Part shown: piece by piece, positions 17,949-25,780 of the stretch
How the letters are laid out: each line of letters opens with the position of its first letter
Position numbering within the stretch: the first letter of the stretch is position 1
Assembly: GCA_944323825.1 (NCBI GenBank)
Contig: CALUTY010000002.1
Coordinates: 152,495-216,494, forward strand
Direction: 5' to 3'
Length of the DNA stretch: 64,000 nt
DNA from: an uncultured Bacteroidales bacterium
GTDB lineage: Bacteria > Bacteroidota > Bacteroidia > Bacteroidales > UBA932
The notes under the pieces: model-generated
Databases searched by the model: none
What the model was told of the DNA's origin: nothing
The model's input: the letters and a program-made list of their open reading frames with translations, nothing else
Made by a program: the position numbers and the translations under genes

Positions 17949-18854
17949 CTACAATAAATTATGCCTGTCAACAAGGCCCAAAATCGGGAAGGATGCCCTG
18001 AAGCGCAGCATCTCAGCCATGTCCAGCACGGCATAGACCACATCCGTATCCATGACACGGGAAGAAACGGAGCGGACCCTCCCTCTGTGGTTGATGACCG
18101 ACGAGCCCCCGTCATAAGCCAGAAGGGGATCATGCCCCGCCCTGTTGCAGAATGCCACATAGCACACATTCTCAATAGCCCTTGCTGCGGCCAGCACCTC
18201 TGCAGCCTTCCTTCTCGCGGCAGGCCAGTTGGCCACATTGAGATACAGGTCATAGGGGTCATTCCCGTCATTGCGCATCCACACAGGGAAACGCAGGTCG
18301 AAGCATGTGCCGAGCAGGATTTTCCATCCTTTGTATTCCAAAATCACACGGTCCGTACCGTGTGTATAACTGGCATCCTCACCTCCGAAGAAAAGATGCC
18401 TTTTGTCATATTGTCCGAGGACACCTTCCGGTGTGACAAAAAAGAAACGGTTGAACCGTCTTCCGTCCGGGCCAATCACAGGGATCGAACCTGCCACCGC
18501 ACAGTCATACAGAGCTGCCGTCCGCAGCATCCAGCCAAGTGAAGGGGAAAGATCCTGATATTCCGCCACGCACGGATTCATGCTGAACCCTGTGCTGAAG
18601 AACTCAGGAAGCACGATGATGTCCGGCATGAAACCGGCAGCCGCCATACTCCCCTCCTCTGCTGCACCACCCTGGCTCGCTCCCGGATATCCGCACGACG
18701 GCAGGCTGAAAATCCTCTCCATGATAGCATCAAGACGGGAAAGATTGGCTTTGGCCGCCTCCCATTCCGGAGCGAACTCCAGCATCATCAGATTCAGAGT
18801 CGCCGAAGCCATAGATGGTTCCTGTCTTCTGTTTTTCCTGTTGTTCAGCAACAT
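17949..18854 (-). CDS. nitrilase-superfamily amidase, omega-amidase (YafV) like
   Basis: A 301-residue carbon-nitrogen hydrolase with the complete catalytic triad: Glu84 (V-L-P-E-F-F-S-T-G-F), Lys151 (Y-D-K-R-H-L-F) and Cys184 (G-T-C-F-D-L-R-F-P). The F-S-T-G-F and D-K-R-H-L-F wording is characteristic of the YafV/Nit2 branch, which hydrolyses omega-amides such as 2-oxoglutaramate. A glycine- and serine-rich insertion (about residues 53-75) is longer than usual. The start shown is the first ATG; a second at residue 15 would begin right at the fold and may be the real one. It is sandwiched between an outer-membrane protein gene (24 bases upstream) and the 5'-nucleotidase gene, so co-transcription is likely but no shared pathway is evident. 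Confidence 0.88.
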   Translation of the reverse strand: MLLNNRKNRRQEPSMASATLNLMMLEFAPEWEAAKANLSRLDAIMERIFSLPSCGYPGASQGGAAEEGSMAAAGFMPDIIVLPEFFSTGFSMNPCVAEYQDLSPSLGWMLRTAALYDCAVAGSIPVIGPDGRRFNRFFFVTPEGVLGQYDKRHLFFGGEDASYTHGTDRVILEYKGWKILLGTCFDLRFPVWMRNDGNDPYDLYLNVANWPAARRKAAEVLAAARAIENVCYVAFCNRAGHDPLLAYDGGSSVINHRGRVRSVSSRVMDTDVVYAVLDMAEMLRFRASFPILGLVDRHNLL

Positions 18855-18878
18855 ATCATATCATTTTATTTCACGGCA

Positions 18879-20168
18879 CTATTTCCGGTTCTTTATCCCC
18901 TCCATCAGCTCCTGAAGATTGAAATGTACGGTCACCATCTGCTGCCAGCCGGCATATCCGCCGCTGAAATGCAGGACCGCCGCCACCTTCAGGTCAAGAA
19001 AACGCGAAATTTTCGGTTCGTAGAAAAACTCCAGCCTGTCATACACCTGCCAGCCGTCCCTGTCGCGCATCCGGTAGAACGGGTCACCGAAATAAAGCAT
19101 GTTCCCGTATTTCTCCCCGCCGGTACCTGTTGTATTGTAATATGGCATCATGTCCTGCCCGCAGAAAAGCCTGTTCTCGATTCCCACATTCCAATTCCTT
19201 ATCCCTGCCGTGATTTCCGCCCCTCCGGGAGCCACATACTCGTGCACAAGCTCCCTGTCGTTCTGAAGGGACTGCAGCCATCCCACGGAAAGATGCAGCT
19301 GCTGCAGAGGCACATAACAGGTAAAGTCGAGATCCAGCCAGGGATTGACCAGGATATTGTCAACCACCCCCGGAGCATTTGCCGAACCGGCAAAATGATA
19401 CATATAGGCGGAATACCCGAGCGAAAGCGGACCTGCCACCCTGCCCCGGCCAGAACTGAATATCATGAACCTCTCTCGCCTGTCCACCCCGGCCATGCCC
19501 ATCCAGTCGCAGCCGACCTCAAAATATGAGGCAGGCCTGCGGAAAGTCAGCAGAAGCCCTTCCAGATTGTTGTCATACCAGCTGAGGGAGTCCGAAAAGA
19601 AGGCCGTCGAATACTCCCCTCCGAGAAACCGCCGTGGAAAAATGCCTGCCGTCAGCGCGAAATCCGCCTTGCCGAGTCTCTTTTCAAACTGATAGTAAAA
19701 TGAAATCTCCCCGAAAAGGCCCAAATTCCTCTGGTTTTCGGAATACTCGTCCGGATCATGGATGACTCCGTCTTCACCTGCGGCATCCCCGTCTGCACTT
19801 CCTGCGGAAGCCTGCACCGGAGAGCGTCCGAAATCCTTCATTATGTCAATCCCGGCCATGAGCCTGTGCCTCGCCCCGTTCTTCTGCCTGTAAGTCATGC
19901 CTATCGCAGGCGTAAGCCTCGCCCCGAATATGGTCATTGACGGCAGGATATGGCTGTGGTCAAACTCCCTGTTGTCAAAATTCATTTCAAAGTCGGCATC
20001 ATACGCAAAGCGTACCTTGCCGGCATCATCCGGAGCGGCATCCTGCTCCGTTTCCGCCCCGGAAACCGATGCCTTCCCCGCCGGCTCCCGTGTCTGCATC
20101 TCTGCCCGGGTCTCAATGCACAGCCCGGACACCACCAGCACCGATAAAATTATCCTGCAGAATTTCAT
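18879..20168 (-). CDS. outer-membrane beta-barrel protein of unknown function
   Basis: A 429-residue protein with a signal peptide (1-22). The mature region is built of many alternating, aromatic-rich short strands, as in outer-membrane barrels: examples are S-F-Y-Y-Q-F-E, L-S-L-G-Y-S-A-Y-M-Y-H-F, the L-D-F-T-C-Y-V-P strand and a final strand pattern V-T-V-H-F-N-L. An acidic, low-complexity segment (about 30-55 and 115-140) may form surface loops. No family name can be given with certainty. It heads the operon with the amidase and 5'-nucleotidase genes. A TATCTTTG promoter box (plus strand 20188-20195) lies 20 bases in front of the ATG, but no upstream box at the right spacing was found. Confidence 0.75.
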   Translation of the reverse strand: MKFCRIILSVLVVSGLCIETRAEMQTREPAGKASVSGAETEQDAAPDDAGKVRFAYDADFEMNFDNREFDHSHILPSMTIFGARLTPAIGMTYRQKNGARHRLMAGIDIMKDFGRSPVQASAGSADGDAAGEDGVIHDPDEYSENQRNLGLFGEISFYYQFEKRLGKADFALTAGIFPRRFLGGEYSTAFFSDSLSWYDNNLEGLLLTFRRPASYFEVGCDWMGMAGVDRRERFMIFSSGRGRVAGPLSLGYSAYMYHFAGSANAPGVVDNILVNPWLDLDFTCYVPLQQLHLSVGWLQSLQNDRELVHEYVAPGGAEITAGIRNWNVGIENRLFCGQDMMPYYNTTGTGGEKYGNMLYFGDPFYRMRDRDGWQVYDRLEFFYEPKISRFLDLKVAAVLHFSGGYAGWQQMVTVHFNLQELMEGIKNRK

Positions 20169-20202
20169 GTCGAAAAAATCTAACCGTCAAAGATAAGAAA
20201 TA

Positions 20203-20244
20203 AGCCGCAGATTTTGCGGTTCATTGTCCGAAAACTGCGGCTTC
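20203..20244. repeat. long imperfect hairpin in a divergent intergenic region
   Basis: AAGCCGCAG (20203-20211) pairs perfectly with CTGCGGCTT (20236-20244). The inner arms TTTTGCGG and CCGAAAA extend the stem with single bulges around an 8-base loop. It lies between the reverse-strand barrel-protein promoter and the GSCFA promoter. There is no T-run at the right place for either gene, so it looks like a regulatory or leftover terminator structure rather than an active terminator. Confidence 0.55.
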
Positions 20245-20337
20245 ATCAAGCCTATCATACCGGTCAATGGAATAGCATTTATAAGAACATGGCCATATAA
20301 AGAGGATAATTAAAGGAGGAGAAACATGGCAGGGCGG

Positions 20338-20369
20338 TTTGCATTGCTCCAGGTTTCTGCGTACATTTG
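20338..20369 (+). promoter_or_regulatory. Bacteroidales-type promoter of the GSCFA gene
   Basis: TTTG (20338-20341), exactly 20 bases, then TACATTTG (20362-20369): perfect consensus. It excludes the TTG start at 20339 and sets the real start at the ATG at 20393. The spacer G-G-T-T-T-C-T-G-C-G immediately before the second box is identical to the spacer end in the 77-base repeats near 29950, so both seem to derive from one promoter-bearing repeat family. Confidence 0.75.
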
Positions 20370-20392
20370 GCATTTTGAAAAACAAAAGGAAG

Positions 20393-21259
20393 ATGCTGAA
20401 GCTGCAGACACCGGTGGAATGCGGGAGAAGCCCGTTCACGATATCATACAGGGACAGGATAATGGTACTGGGAAGCTGCTTTGCGGACAATGCGGGTCGC
20501 AGGATGGCAGAGGCGGGACTCGATGTGTGCGTAAATCCTTTCGGTACACTTTACAATCCGCAGTCGATATGCAATTCGGTTGAAAGGCTGGAAAACGGCA
20601 CTGAGTTCACAGCAGGGGACTGCGAGATGATGGGCAGCGGAGCGGGACTGGTCTGCTCTTTCAGCCATCATACATCGTTTGCAAGGCAGACAGAGTCTGA
20701 ATTTCTGGAAAATGCCAACGGAAGGCTCCGTGAAGCGGCGGAATTCTACAGGCAGGCGGACATCGTGGTCATCACTCTCGGCACAAGCTGGTGCTACAGG
20801 CACATCGGCAAGGACATCATTGTGTCAAACTGCCTGAAAAGGAATGCAAAGGAATTCGTCAGGGAAAGGCTGGAGCCGGAACAGACCTTCAATATGCTCT
20901 CTAAAATCATTTCAGGAAAAACATCCGGCAAGAAAATCATTCTGACAGTAAGTCCGATACGGCATCTGAAAGACGGAGCACACGGCAATGCGGTCAGCAA
21001 GGCGTCGCTGCTCCTGGCCGCCGAACGGCTTTGCAATGCATTTCCTGACAGATGCACATATTTTCCTGCCTACGAGATAATGACTGACGAGCTCAGGGAC
21101 TACAGGTTCTATGCTGAAGACATGGTACATCCTTCCGAACAGGCAGTGCGCTACATCTGGGAAAGGTTCTGCGACTTCGCCCTCGCAGATGAGGACCGGC
21201 CGCTGCTGGCTGCAAAGGAAAAGGAATTCAGGCAGTCACAGCACAGGAAAATGCATTGA
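20393..21259 (+). CDS. GSCFA domain protein
   Basis: A 288-residue protein named after its own motif: L-G-S-C-F-A-D-N (about residues 25-32), with N-P-F-G-T-L-Y-N-P following, V-I-T-L-G-T-S-W in the middle and D-M-V-H-P-S near the C-terminus. These match the blocks of SGNH-type hydrolases (nucleophile Ser in G-S-C, catalytic D-x-x-H in D-M-V-H), so an esterase or acyl-handling role is plausible, although the family is uncharacterised. It is monocistronic, with a strong promoter 24 bases ahead of the chosen ATG, and it is followed by a decayed AraC fragment on the other strand. Confidence 0.88.
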   Translation: MLKLQTPVECGRSPFTISYRDRIMVLGSCFADNAGRRMAEAGLDVCVNPFGTLYNPQSICNSVERLENGTEFTAGDCEMMGSGAGLVCSFSHHTSFARQTESEFLENANGRLREAAEFYRQADIVVITLGTSWCYRHIGKDIIVSNCLKRNAKEFVRERLEPEQTFNMLSKIISGKTSGKKIILTVSPIRHLKDGAHGNAVSKASLLLAAERLCNAFPDRCTYFPAYEIMTDELRDYRFYAEDMVHPSEQAVRYIWERFCDFALADEDRPLLAAKEKEFRQSQHRKMH

Positions 21260-21302
21260 ATCCATTGGACAATTCATCTCCCCCGGATTCAATACCTCAT
21301 TG

Positions 21303-21400
21303 CCCCCCCCGTACAGACGGTACCAGCGCGGGGTCATGCCCGTGTACTTCTTGAAATATTTTTCTAATTTACTTTTTTCAAAAAATTGTTGTATTGTCAG
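21303..21400 (-). pseudogene. remnant of an AraC-family regulator C-terminus
   Basis: On the reverse strand a stretch of about 30 codons reads F-F-E-K-S-K-L-E-K-Y-F-K-K-Y-T-G-M-T-P-R then W-Y-R, the usual last helix of AraC-type DNA-binding domains (F-K-K-x-T-G-M-T-P-x-x-Y-R). Upstream it runs at once into a stop (TAA near 21403), and there is no room for the rest of the domain. The frame continues into a run of eight G (plus strand C at 21303-21310). It therefore looks like a leftover piece of a deleted regulator gene. The promoter of the ABC operon now overlaps it. Confidence 0.5.
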
Positions 21401-21418
21401 AAATTATTCATACATTTG
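21385..21418 (+). promoter_or_regulatory. probable promoter of the ABC exporter operon
   Basis: ATTG (21385-21388), 22 bases, then TACATTTG (21411-21418), an exact TAnnTTTG match. The ABC gene starts at 21496, leaving a leader of about 70 bases. The GntR repressor encoded as last gene of the operon is expected to bind here, although no obvious palindrome stands out. Confidence 0.55.
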
Positions 21419-21495
21419 CGGTGTTCTACTTCACTATTACACACGAATACGAAGCAGGACAAGGCAGATGACAAAACCTTTCAAAATCATATACC

Positions 21496-22326
21496 ATGAT
21501 TAAAATTGACAATATAACATTCAGTTACGGCAACAATACCGTACTGAAGGACATCTCAATGAGCCTTGAAGAAGGCAGGATCTACGGCCTTCTCGGCGAG
21601 AACGGAGTCGGCAAGACCACCCTGCTCACCCTCCTCTGCGGACTGAAGAAAGTCAAGTCCGGCTCTGTCAGCATCGACGGATACGACCCGTTTGACCGCA
21701 AGCCGTCCTTCCTCTCTCTCGAATATTTCCTGAGCGACGAGGTAGCGGCACTTTCCATGACAGCCGAGGCGTACGCCAGAAACTACGGCAAGTTCTGGGA
21801 GAAATTCGACATGGGGAAATTCCTCGAACTGATGGGCATCTTCGAAACAGATCCCGCCCAGAAGATGAACAGGATGTCGTTCGGCCAGCTGAAAAAATCC
21901 TACATCTCATTCGCCCTCGCCTGCAACTGCAAATACCTGTTCATGGACGAGCCGACCAACGGCCTCGACATCCCGTCCAAGGCCCAGTTCAGGAAAGCCG
22001 TCACCAAATACACGGCTGAGGACTCCACCCTCCTGATCTCCACCCATCAGGTCCGTGACCTTGAAAACATCATTGACCCAATCATCATCCTCGACAGGCA
22101 GGACGTGCTTCTGAATGCCTCAGTGGCCGAAATATCGGAAAAACTTACATTTGACTACACCAACGAAAGGCGTCCTGATGCCCTCTACAGTGAACTGATT
22201 CCGGGCGGAAGCATCCAGGTGTACCTCAACAGCACCGGAGAAGAAAGCAAAGTGAACATCGAAGCCCTCTTCAACACCGTCCACCTCCACAAGGAACTCA
22301 TCAAGGGCCTGTTCTCTAAAAAATGA
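21496..22326 (+). CDS. ABC transporter ATP-binding protein
   Basis: A 276-residue nucleotide-binding subunit. Walker A is G-E-N-G-V-G-K-T-T (about 34-42), a degenerate ABC signature F-G-Q-L-K-K-S lies near 130, and Walker B with the catalytic Glu is Y-L-F-M-D-E-P-T-N-G-L-D near 150. The switch His is in S-T-H-Q. The C-terminal 60 residues are an extension common in exporters of the YtrB/drug-export type. It is followed by two membrane proteins and a GntR regulator with gaps of 2-12 bases, forming a classic GntR(YtrA)-ABC operon that probably exports an antibiotic, lipid or peptide and is induced by cell-envelope stress. Confidence 0.93.
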   Translation: MIKIDNITFSYGNNTVLKDISMSLEEGRIYGLLGENGVGKTTLLTLLCGLKKVKSGSVSIDGYDPFDRKPSFLSLEYFLSDEVAALSMTAEAYARNYGKFWEKFDMGKFLELMGIFETDPAQKMNRMSFGQLKKSYISFALACNCKYLFMDEPTNGLDIPSKAQFRKAVTKYTAEDSTLLISTHQVRDLENIIDPIIILDRQDVLLNASVAEISEKLTFDYTNERRPDALYSELIPGGSIQVYLNSTGEESKVNIEALFNTVHLHKELIKGLFSKK

Positions 22327-22330
22327 CAAA

Positions 22331-23131
22331 ATGGACAGAAACGACACATTTGACATTTCCCGTTTCGGGAAATATCTTCTGTACGAACTGAAGGATACGG
22401 CCAGGGCCCAGGGCCTGCCTGTCCTCCTTACAGGACTCGCGCCTGTGATGCTGTTCCTCATACATCTGCTTTTTTCCCTGACGGTAGAACCGGAAGGACA
22501 GACGATAGTCTGGGAAAACTATTCAGGCAACCTGGCTCCGTTCTATGCCACAGCCATCTTCACCCTGTTTTTTCTCATTTTCCCCATATCCCGATACGGT
22601 AAAATGACAGACAAGAGAAATGGAACACAGTTTTTCATGCTTCCTGTCTCATCGGCAGAAAAGTTCGTCAGCGCACTGCTGGTTTCGGCAGTTGTGGTAC
22701 CGGTCGCATTCATGATTCTGTATTTCTTCAGCGACTGGATCATACATGCCGCATTCCCGGGCAAGGTCATCAGCAGCCTTGCGGGACTCTTCTTCGGCAC
22801 TCCCCTGACCGAATTCAACGAAGCCGGATCATACTATACGCTCAACTTCAGCCCGTTCATCTTCCTTCCGATTGCAATATCCATGGCCGGTCTTGCCGGT
22901 GCAGCTGCATTCAGGAAAAACAAGATCTTCATGACCATAATAGTCTGCCTGCTGCTCTGCGTGACAGCCCTGTGGGCAACGGTTCATGCCATAGATAACA
23001 TTGACACTGAAAAATGGGAATCCTTCCTCGAAAGCGGCATGGCAGATGTGACATGGCATGGAATCCAGTTCCTCTTCGCGATAATCTGCGCGGCCTTCGC
23101 AGGATGGAAAATGAAAAAGATACAACTGTAA
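22331..23131 (+). CDS. ABC transporter permease-like membrane protein 1
   Basis: A 266-residue protein with about six membrane helices (near 35-55, 78-98, 118-140, 165-185, 200-220 and 240-258) and no recognisable catalytic motif. It starts 4 bases after the ATPase stop. Its N-terminus D-T-F-D-I-S-R-F-G-K-Y matches that of the next gene (D-T-F-N-F-K-R-F-G-K-Y), so the two are tandem paralogues that probably form a heterodimeric membrane channel with the ATPase. Confidence 0.85.
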   Translation: MDRNDTFDISRFGKYLLYELKDTARAQGLPVLLTGLAPVMLFLIHLLFSLTVEPEGQTIVWENYSGNLAPFYATAIFTLFFLIFPISRYGKMTDKRNGTQFFMLPVSSAEKFVSALLVSAVVVPVAFMILYFFSDWIIHAAFPGKVISSLAGLFFGTPLTEFNEAGSYYTLNFSPFIFLPIAISMAGLAGAAAFRKNKIFMTIIVCLLLCVTALWATVHAIDNIDTEKWESFLESGMADVTWHGIQFLFAIICAAFAGWKMKKIQL

Positions 23132-23133
23132 AA

Positions 23134-23919
23134 ATGAATTTAACTGCCATGAACGATACATTCAATTTCAAGAGATTCGGAAAATATTTCGCGAGCGACC
23201 TGACCAGACTTTTCTCCGAAAACTGGCTCAAGGTGCTGTGTTTCGGGCTGATCCCGGTGTTCGGACTGATATTGTCCTACATGTTCTCCCTGTTCGTGCC
23301 AGGAGAATATGAATATATAGGGCTCGGCACAAGAGAATTTTTCCTGGCAGCCACGGCGGCGATATTTTCCGTCTGGATACCGTCGGCCTGCTACGGGTAT
23401 GTCACGGACAAACGCGCCGGGAGCAATTACATCCTCATTCCGGCATCAGTCCTGGAAAAGACAGTGTCCGTGATAATAAATGCCGCAGCCATTGTGCCTG
23501 CAGCCTTCCTGGTCATATATGCCGTTTCGGACCTTGTCGCGACCCTTGTCACCGGCACTGCCGTTTCGCAAACCCTGCTGATGAACATGTCTGCCTGGAA
23601 CCTTTCAGAACTGTTCGGTGACGGAGTTGACGGGTATGCCCTGATTTCACTGCACATCTCAATCCTGTATTTCATCCTCGGAGCAGTATTCTTCAGAAGA
23701 GGCAAGATATCCAAGACCATCCTCGTGCTGTTCGGGCTCGGTGTGCTCTGCCTGTTCATCATGTTGATGGTACTGAAAGGCTTCTCCGATAACGGATTCG
23801 ACGGGTTGGAGCAGCTTGACGAAAGTGTCTTCCGGGGACTGACCACTGCGGCACTTGTCATCCAGACAATAGTGCTCTACATCCTGATATATTTCAGAAT
23901 CAAGAAAATACAACAATGA
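23134..23919 (+). CDS. ABC transporter permease-like membrane protein 2
   Basis: A 261-residue membrane protein with about six helices, paralogous to the preceding gene by its N-terminal motif N-D-T-F-N-F-K-R-F-G-K-Y and the shared Y-G-x-x-T-D-K-R block near residue 90. I start it at the ATG at 23134, three bases after the previous stop; alignment with the paralogue would also allow the ATG at 23149. It probably pairs with its neighbour to form the transport channel. No substrate can be inferred. Confidence 0.85.
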   Translation: MNLTAMNDTFNFKRFGKYFASDLTRLFSENWLKVLCFGLIPVFGLILSYMFSLFVPGEYEYIGLGTREFFLAATAAIFSVWIPSACYGYVTDKRAGSNYILIPASVLEKTVSVIINAAAIVPAAFLVIYAVSDLVATLVTGTAVSQTLLMNMSAWNLSELFGDGVDGYALISLHISILYFILGAVFFRRGKISKTILVLFGLGVLCLFIMLMVLKGFSDNGFDGLEQLDESVFRGLTTAALVIQTIVLYILIYFRIKKIQQ

Positions 23920-23931
23920 AAAGGAAAACTT

Positions 23932-24267
23932 ATGGAATTTGATTCAAACAAACCGATATATCTGCAGATATGCGACTCCATATTTGACAGGATTCTCAGC
24001 GGTGACCTGCAGCCGGGCGGAAGAATACCTTCCGTAAGGGAACTGGGAGCCGACATAGGAGTAAATCCCAATACGGTGATGCGGAGCTACGAGAAGCTTA
24101 CAGATGCCGGCATCATCTTCAACAAGAGAGGGATAGGCTATTTCATCGCCGACGATGCCCGTGATATCGTTCTGAAGGAGCAGAGGGAGGAATTCATTAG
24201 GAACGAAGTGCCGAAGATCCGGAAACGGATGGCCCTCCTCGGACTCTCCCCCGAGGAAGTCTTCTGA
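23932..24267 (+). CDS. GntR-family (YtrA subfamily) transcriptional regulator
   Basis: A 111-residue regulator: an N-terminal winged helix-turn-helix (K-P-I-Y-L-Q-I-C-D, S-V-R-E-L-G-A-D-I-G-V-N-P-N-T-V, G-I-G-Y-F-I) and only a short C-terminal dimerisation helix, which is the YtrA form lacking an effector domain. Such proteins usually repress the ABC operon they are encoded in. It is the fourth gene of this operon, 12 bases after the second permease, and is followed by a terminator shared with ffh. Confidence 0.93.
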   Translation: MEFDSNKPIYLQICDSIFDRILSGDLQPGGRIPSVRELGADIGVNPNTVMRSYEKLTDAGIIFNKRGIGYFIADDARDIVLKEQREEFIRNEVPKIRKRMALLGLSPEEVF

Positions 24268-24288
24268 CAAACATAAATATTGAAAAAT

Positions 24289-24318
24289 GTCCCGACCTGC
24301 AGCGATGCAGGCCGGGAC
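24289..24318. terminator. intrinsic terminator between the ABC operon and ffh
   Basis: GTCCCG-A-CCTGCA pairs with TGCAGG-C-CGGGAC around a GCGA loop, with one A/C mismatch. The downstream plus-strand sequence is T-rich (TTTATATTTT) and the upstream sequence is A-rich, so it can serve the convergent genes on both strands. Confidence 0.75.
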
Positions 24319-24360
24319 TGACTTTATATTTTCACATCTATCGTCAGATGTCCGCCAAGA

Positions 24361-25689
24361 CTAACGGTGGTGGCGCATGTTGCGCATGGCGTTTGCCATG
24401 CCGCCGCCCATGACGGTCTTCATCATGCGGCGGGTGTCCTCGAACTGCTTGAGGAGGCGGTTGACTTCCTGGAGGGAGGTGCCGCTGCCGTCGGCGATGC
24501 GCTTGCGGCGGCTTCCGTTGATGATCTCCGGCTTCTCACGCTCCTGCGGGGTCATGGACATGATGATGGCCTCGATGCCCTTGAAAGAATTGTTGTCGAT
24601 ATCCACATCCTTCAGGGCCTTGCCCATGCCCGGTATCATGGAGGCGAGATCCTTGATGTTGCCCATCTTCTTGACCTGCTGTATCTGTTCGTAGAAATCC
24701 ATCAGGGTGAACTGGTTCTTGGCAAGCTTCTTCTTCAGCCTGCGGGCCTGCTCCTCGTCAAACTGCTCCTGGGCCTTCTCCACGAGGGTGACCACATCAC
24801 CCATGCCGAGGATACGGTCGGCGATTCTCTTCGGATGGAATACATCGAGGGCCTCCATCTTCTCTCCGGAGCTGACGAACTTGATCGGCTTGCCGACAAC
24901 CGCCTTGATGGAAAGGGCGGCACCGCCTCTGGTGTCACCGTCCATCTTGGTGAGCACGACGCCGTCGAAATCGAGCCTGTCGTTGAAAGCCTTTGCTGTC
25001 TCCACAGCATCCTGTCCGGTCATGGCATCCACCACGAACAGGGTCTCCGTCGGAGAAGTCGCCTTCTTGAGGGCGGAAATCTCGTCCATCATCTCCTCAT
25101 CCACTGCCAGACGGCCCGCAGTATCTATTATGACCACTGAAATGCCTTCCTGCTTTGCCTTGGCTATGGCATTCTTTGCTATTCTGACAGGATCCTTCTC
25201 CCCGTCCTCGGAATACACCGGAACCCCTATCTGCTCCCCGAGCACCTTCAGCTGGTCGATTGCGGCCGGACGGTAGACGTCGCAGGCTGCAAGCATCACC
25301 TTCATCCCCCTCTTGCTCTTGCAATTGAGCGCGAGCTTTCCGGAGAATGTGGTCTTACCGGAACCCTGGAGGCCGGCTACGAGCACAATGCCCGGATGCC
25401 CCTTTACATTGATATCGCTCGACTCGCTTCCCATGAGGGCGGCAAGCTCGTCATGCACGATCTTGACCATCATCTGCTCCGGTTTCACGGATGTGAGCAC
25501 ATTCATGCCCATGGCCTTCTGCTTCACCTCATCGCAGAACTGCTTGGCCACCTTGTAGCTGACATCGGCATCAAGCAAAGCCCTTCTTATATCCTTAAGT
25601 GTCTCTGCGACATTTATTTCTGTAATCTTTCCCTCTCCTTTCAATATCTTGAAGGAGCGTTCAAGCCTTTCGACAAGATTTTCAAACAT
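24361..25689 (-). CDS. ffh: signal recognition particle protein Ffh
   Basis: A 442-residue SRP54 GTPase that binds signal sequences of nascent membrane proteins together with the 4.5S RNA. The N domain (1-85) is followed by the G domain with G1 G-L-Q-G-S-G-K-T-T (about 106-114), D-T-A-G-R and T-K-M-D-G-D. The methionine-rich M domain (about 300-442) contains R-K-R-I-A-D-G-S-G, the RNA-binding loop, and ends in a glycine- and methionine-rich tail. Size and order are standard. Reverse-strand box TAACTTTG (plus strand 25715-25722) about 25 bases before the ATG is the likely promoter. lysA lies upstream in the same direction, 91 bases away. Confidence 0.97.
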   Translation of the reverse strand: MFENLVERLERSFKILKGEGKITEINVAETLKDIRRALLDADVSYKVAKQFCDEVKQKAMGMNVLTSVKPEQMMVKIVHDELAALMGSESSDINVKGHPGIVLVAGLQGSGKTTFSGKLALNCKSKRGMKVMLAACDVYRPAAIDQLKVLGEQIGVPVYSEDGEKDPVRIAKNAIAKAKQEGISVVIIDTAGRLAVDEEMMDEISALKKATSPTETLFVVDAMTGQDAVETAKAFNDRLDFDGVVLTKMDGDTRGGAALSIKAVVGKPIKFVSSGEKMEALDVFHPKRIADRILGMGDVVTLVEKAQEQFDEEQARRLKKKLAKNQFTLMDFYEQIQQVKKMGNIKDLASMIPGMGKALKDVDIDNNSFKGIEAIIMSMTPQEREKPEIINGSRRKRIADGSGTSLQEVNRLLKQFEDTRRMMKTVMGGGMANAMRNMRHHR

Positions 25690-25780
25690 ATCTGTAACAA
25701 ATAATAAAACCGTGCAAAGTTAGAAACTGTTTTGAAATATCGGATAAAGTCAATCCGTAAAATGCCTCATATGTTTTCTT

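Noticed and set aside
24367..25140. 257-codon plus-strand frame opposite ffh
   Set aside because: Shadow of ffh; His- and Leu-rich translation with no recognisable motif.
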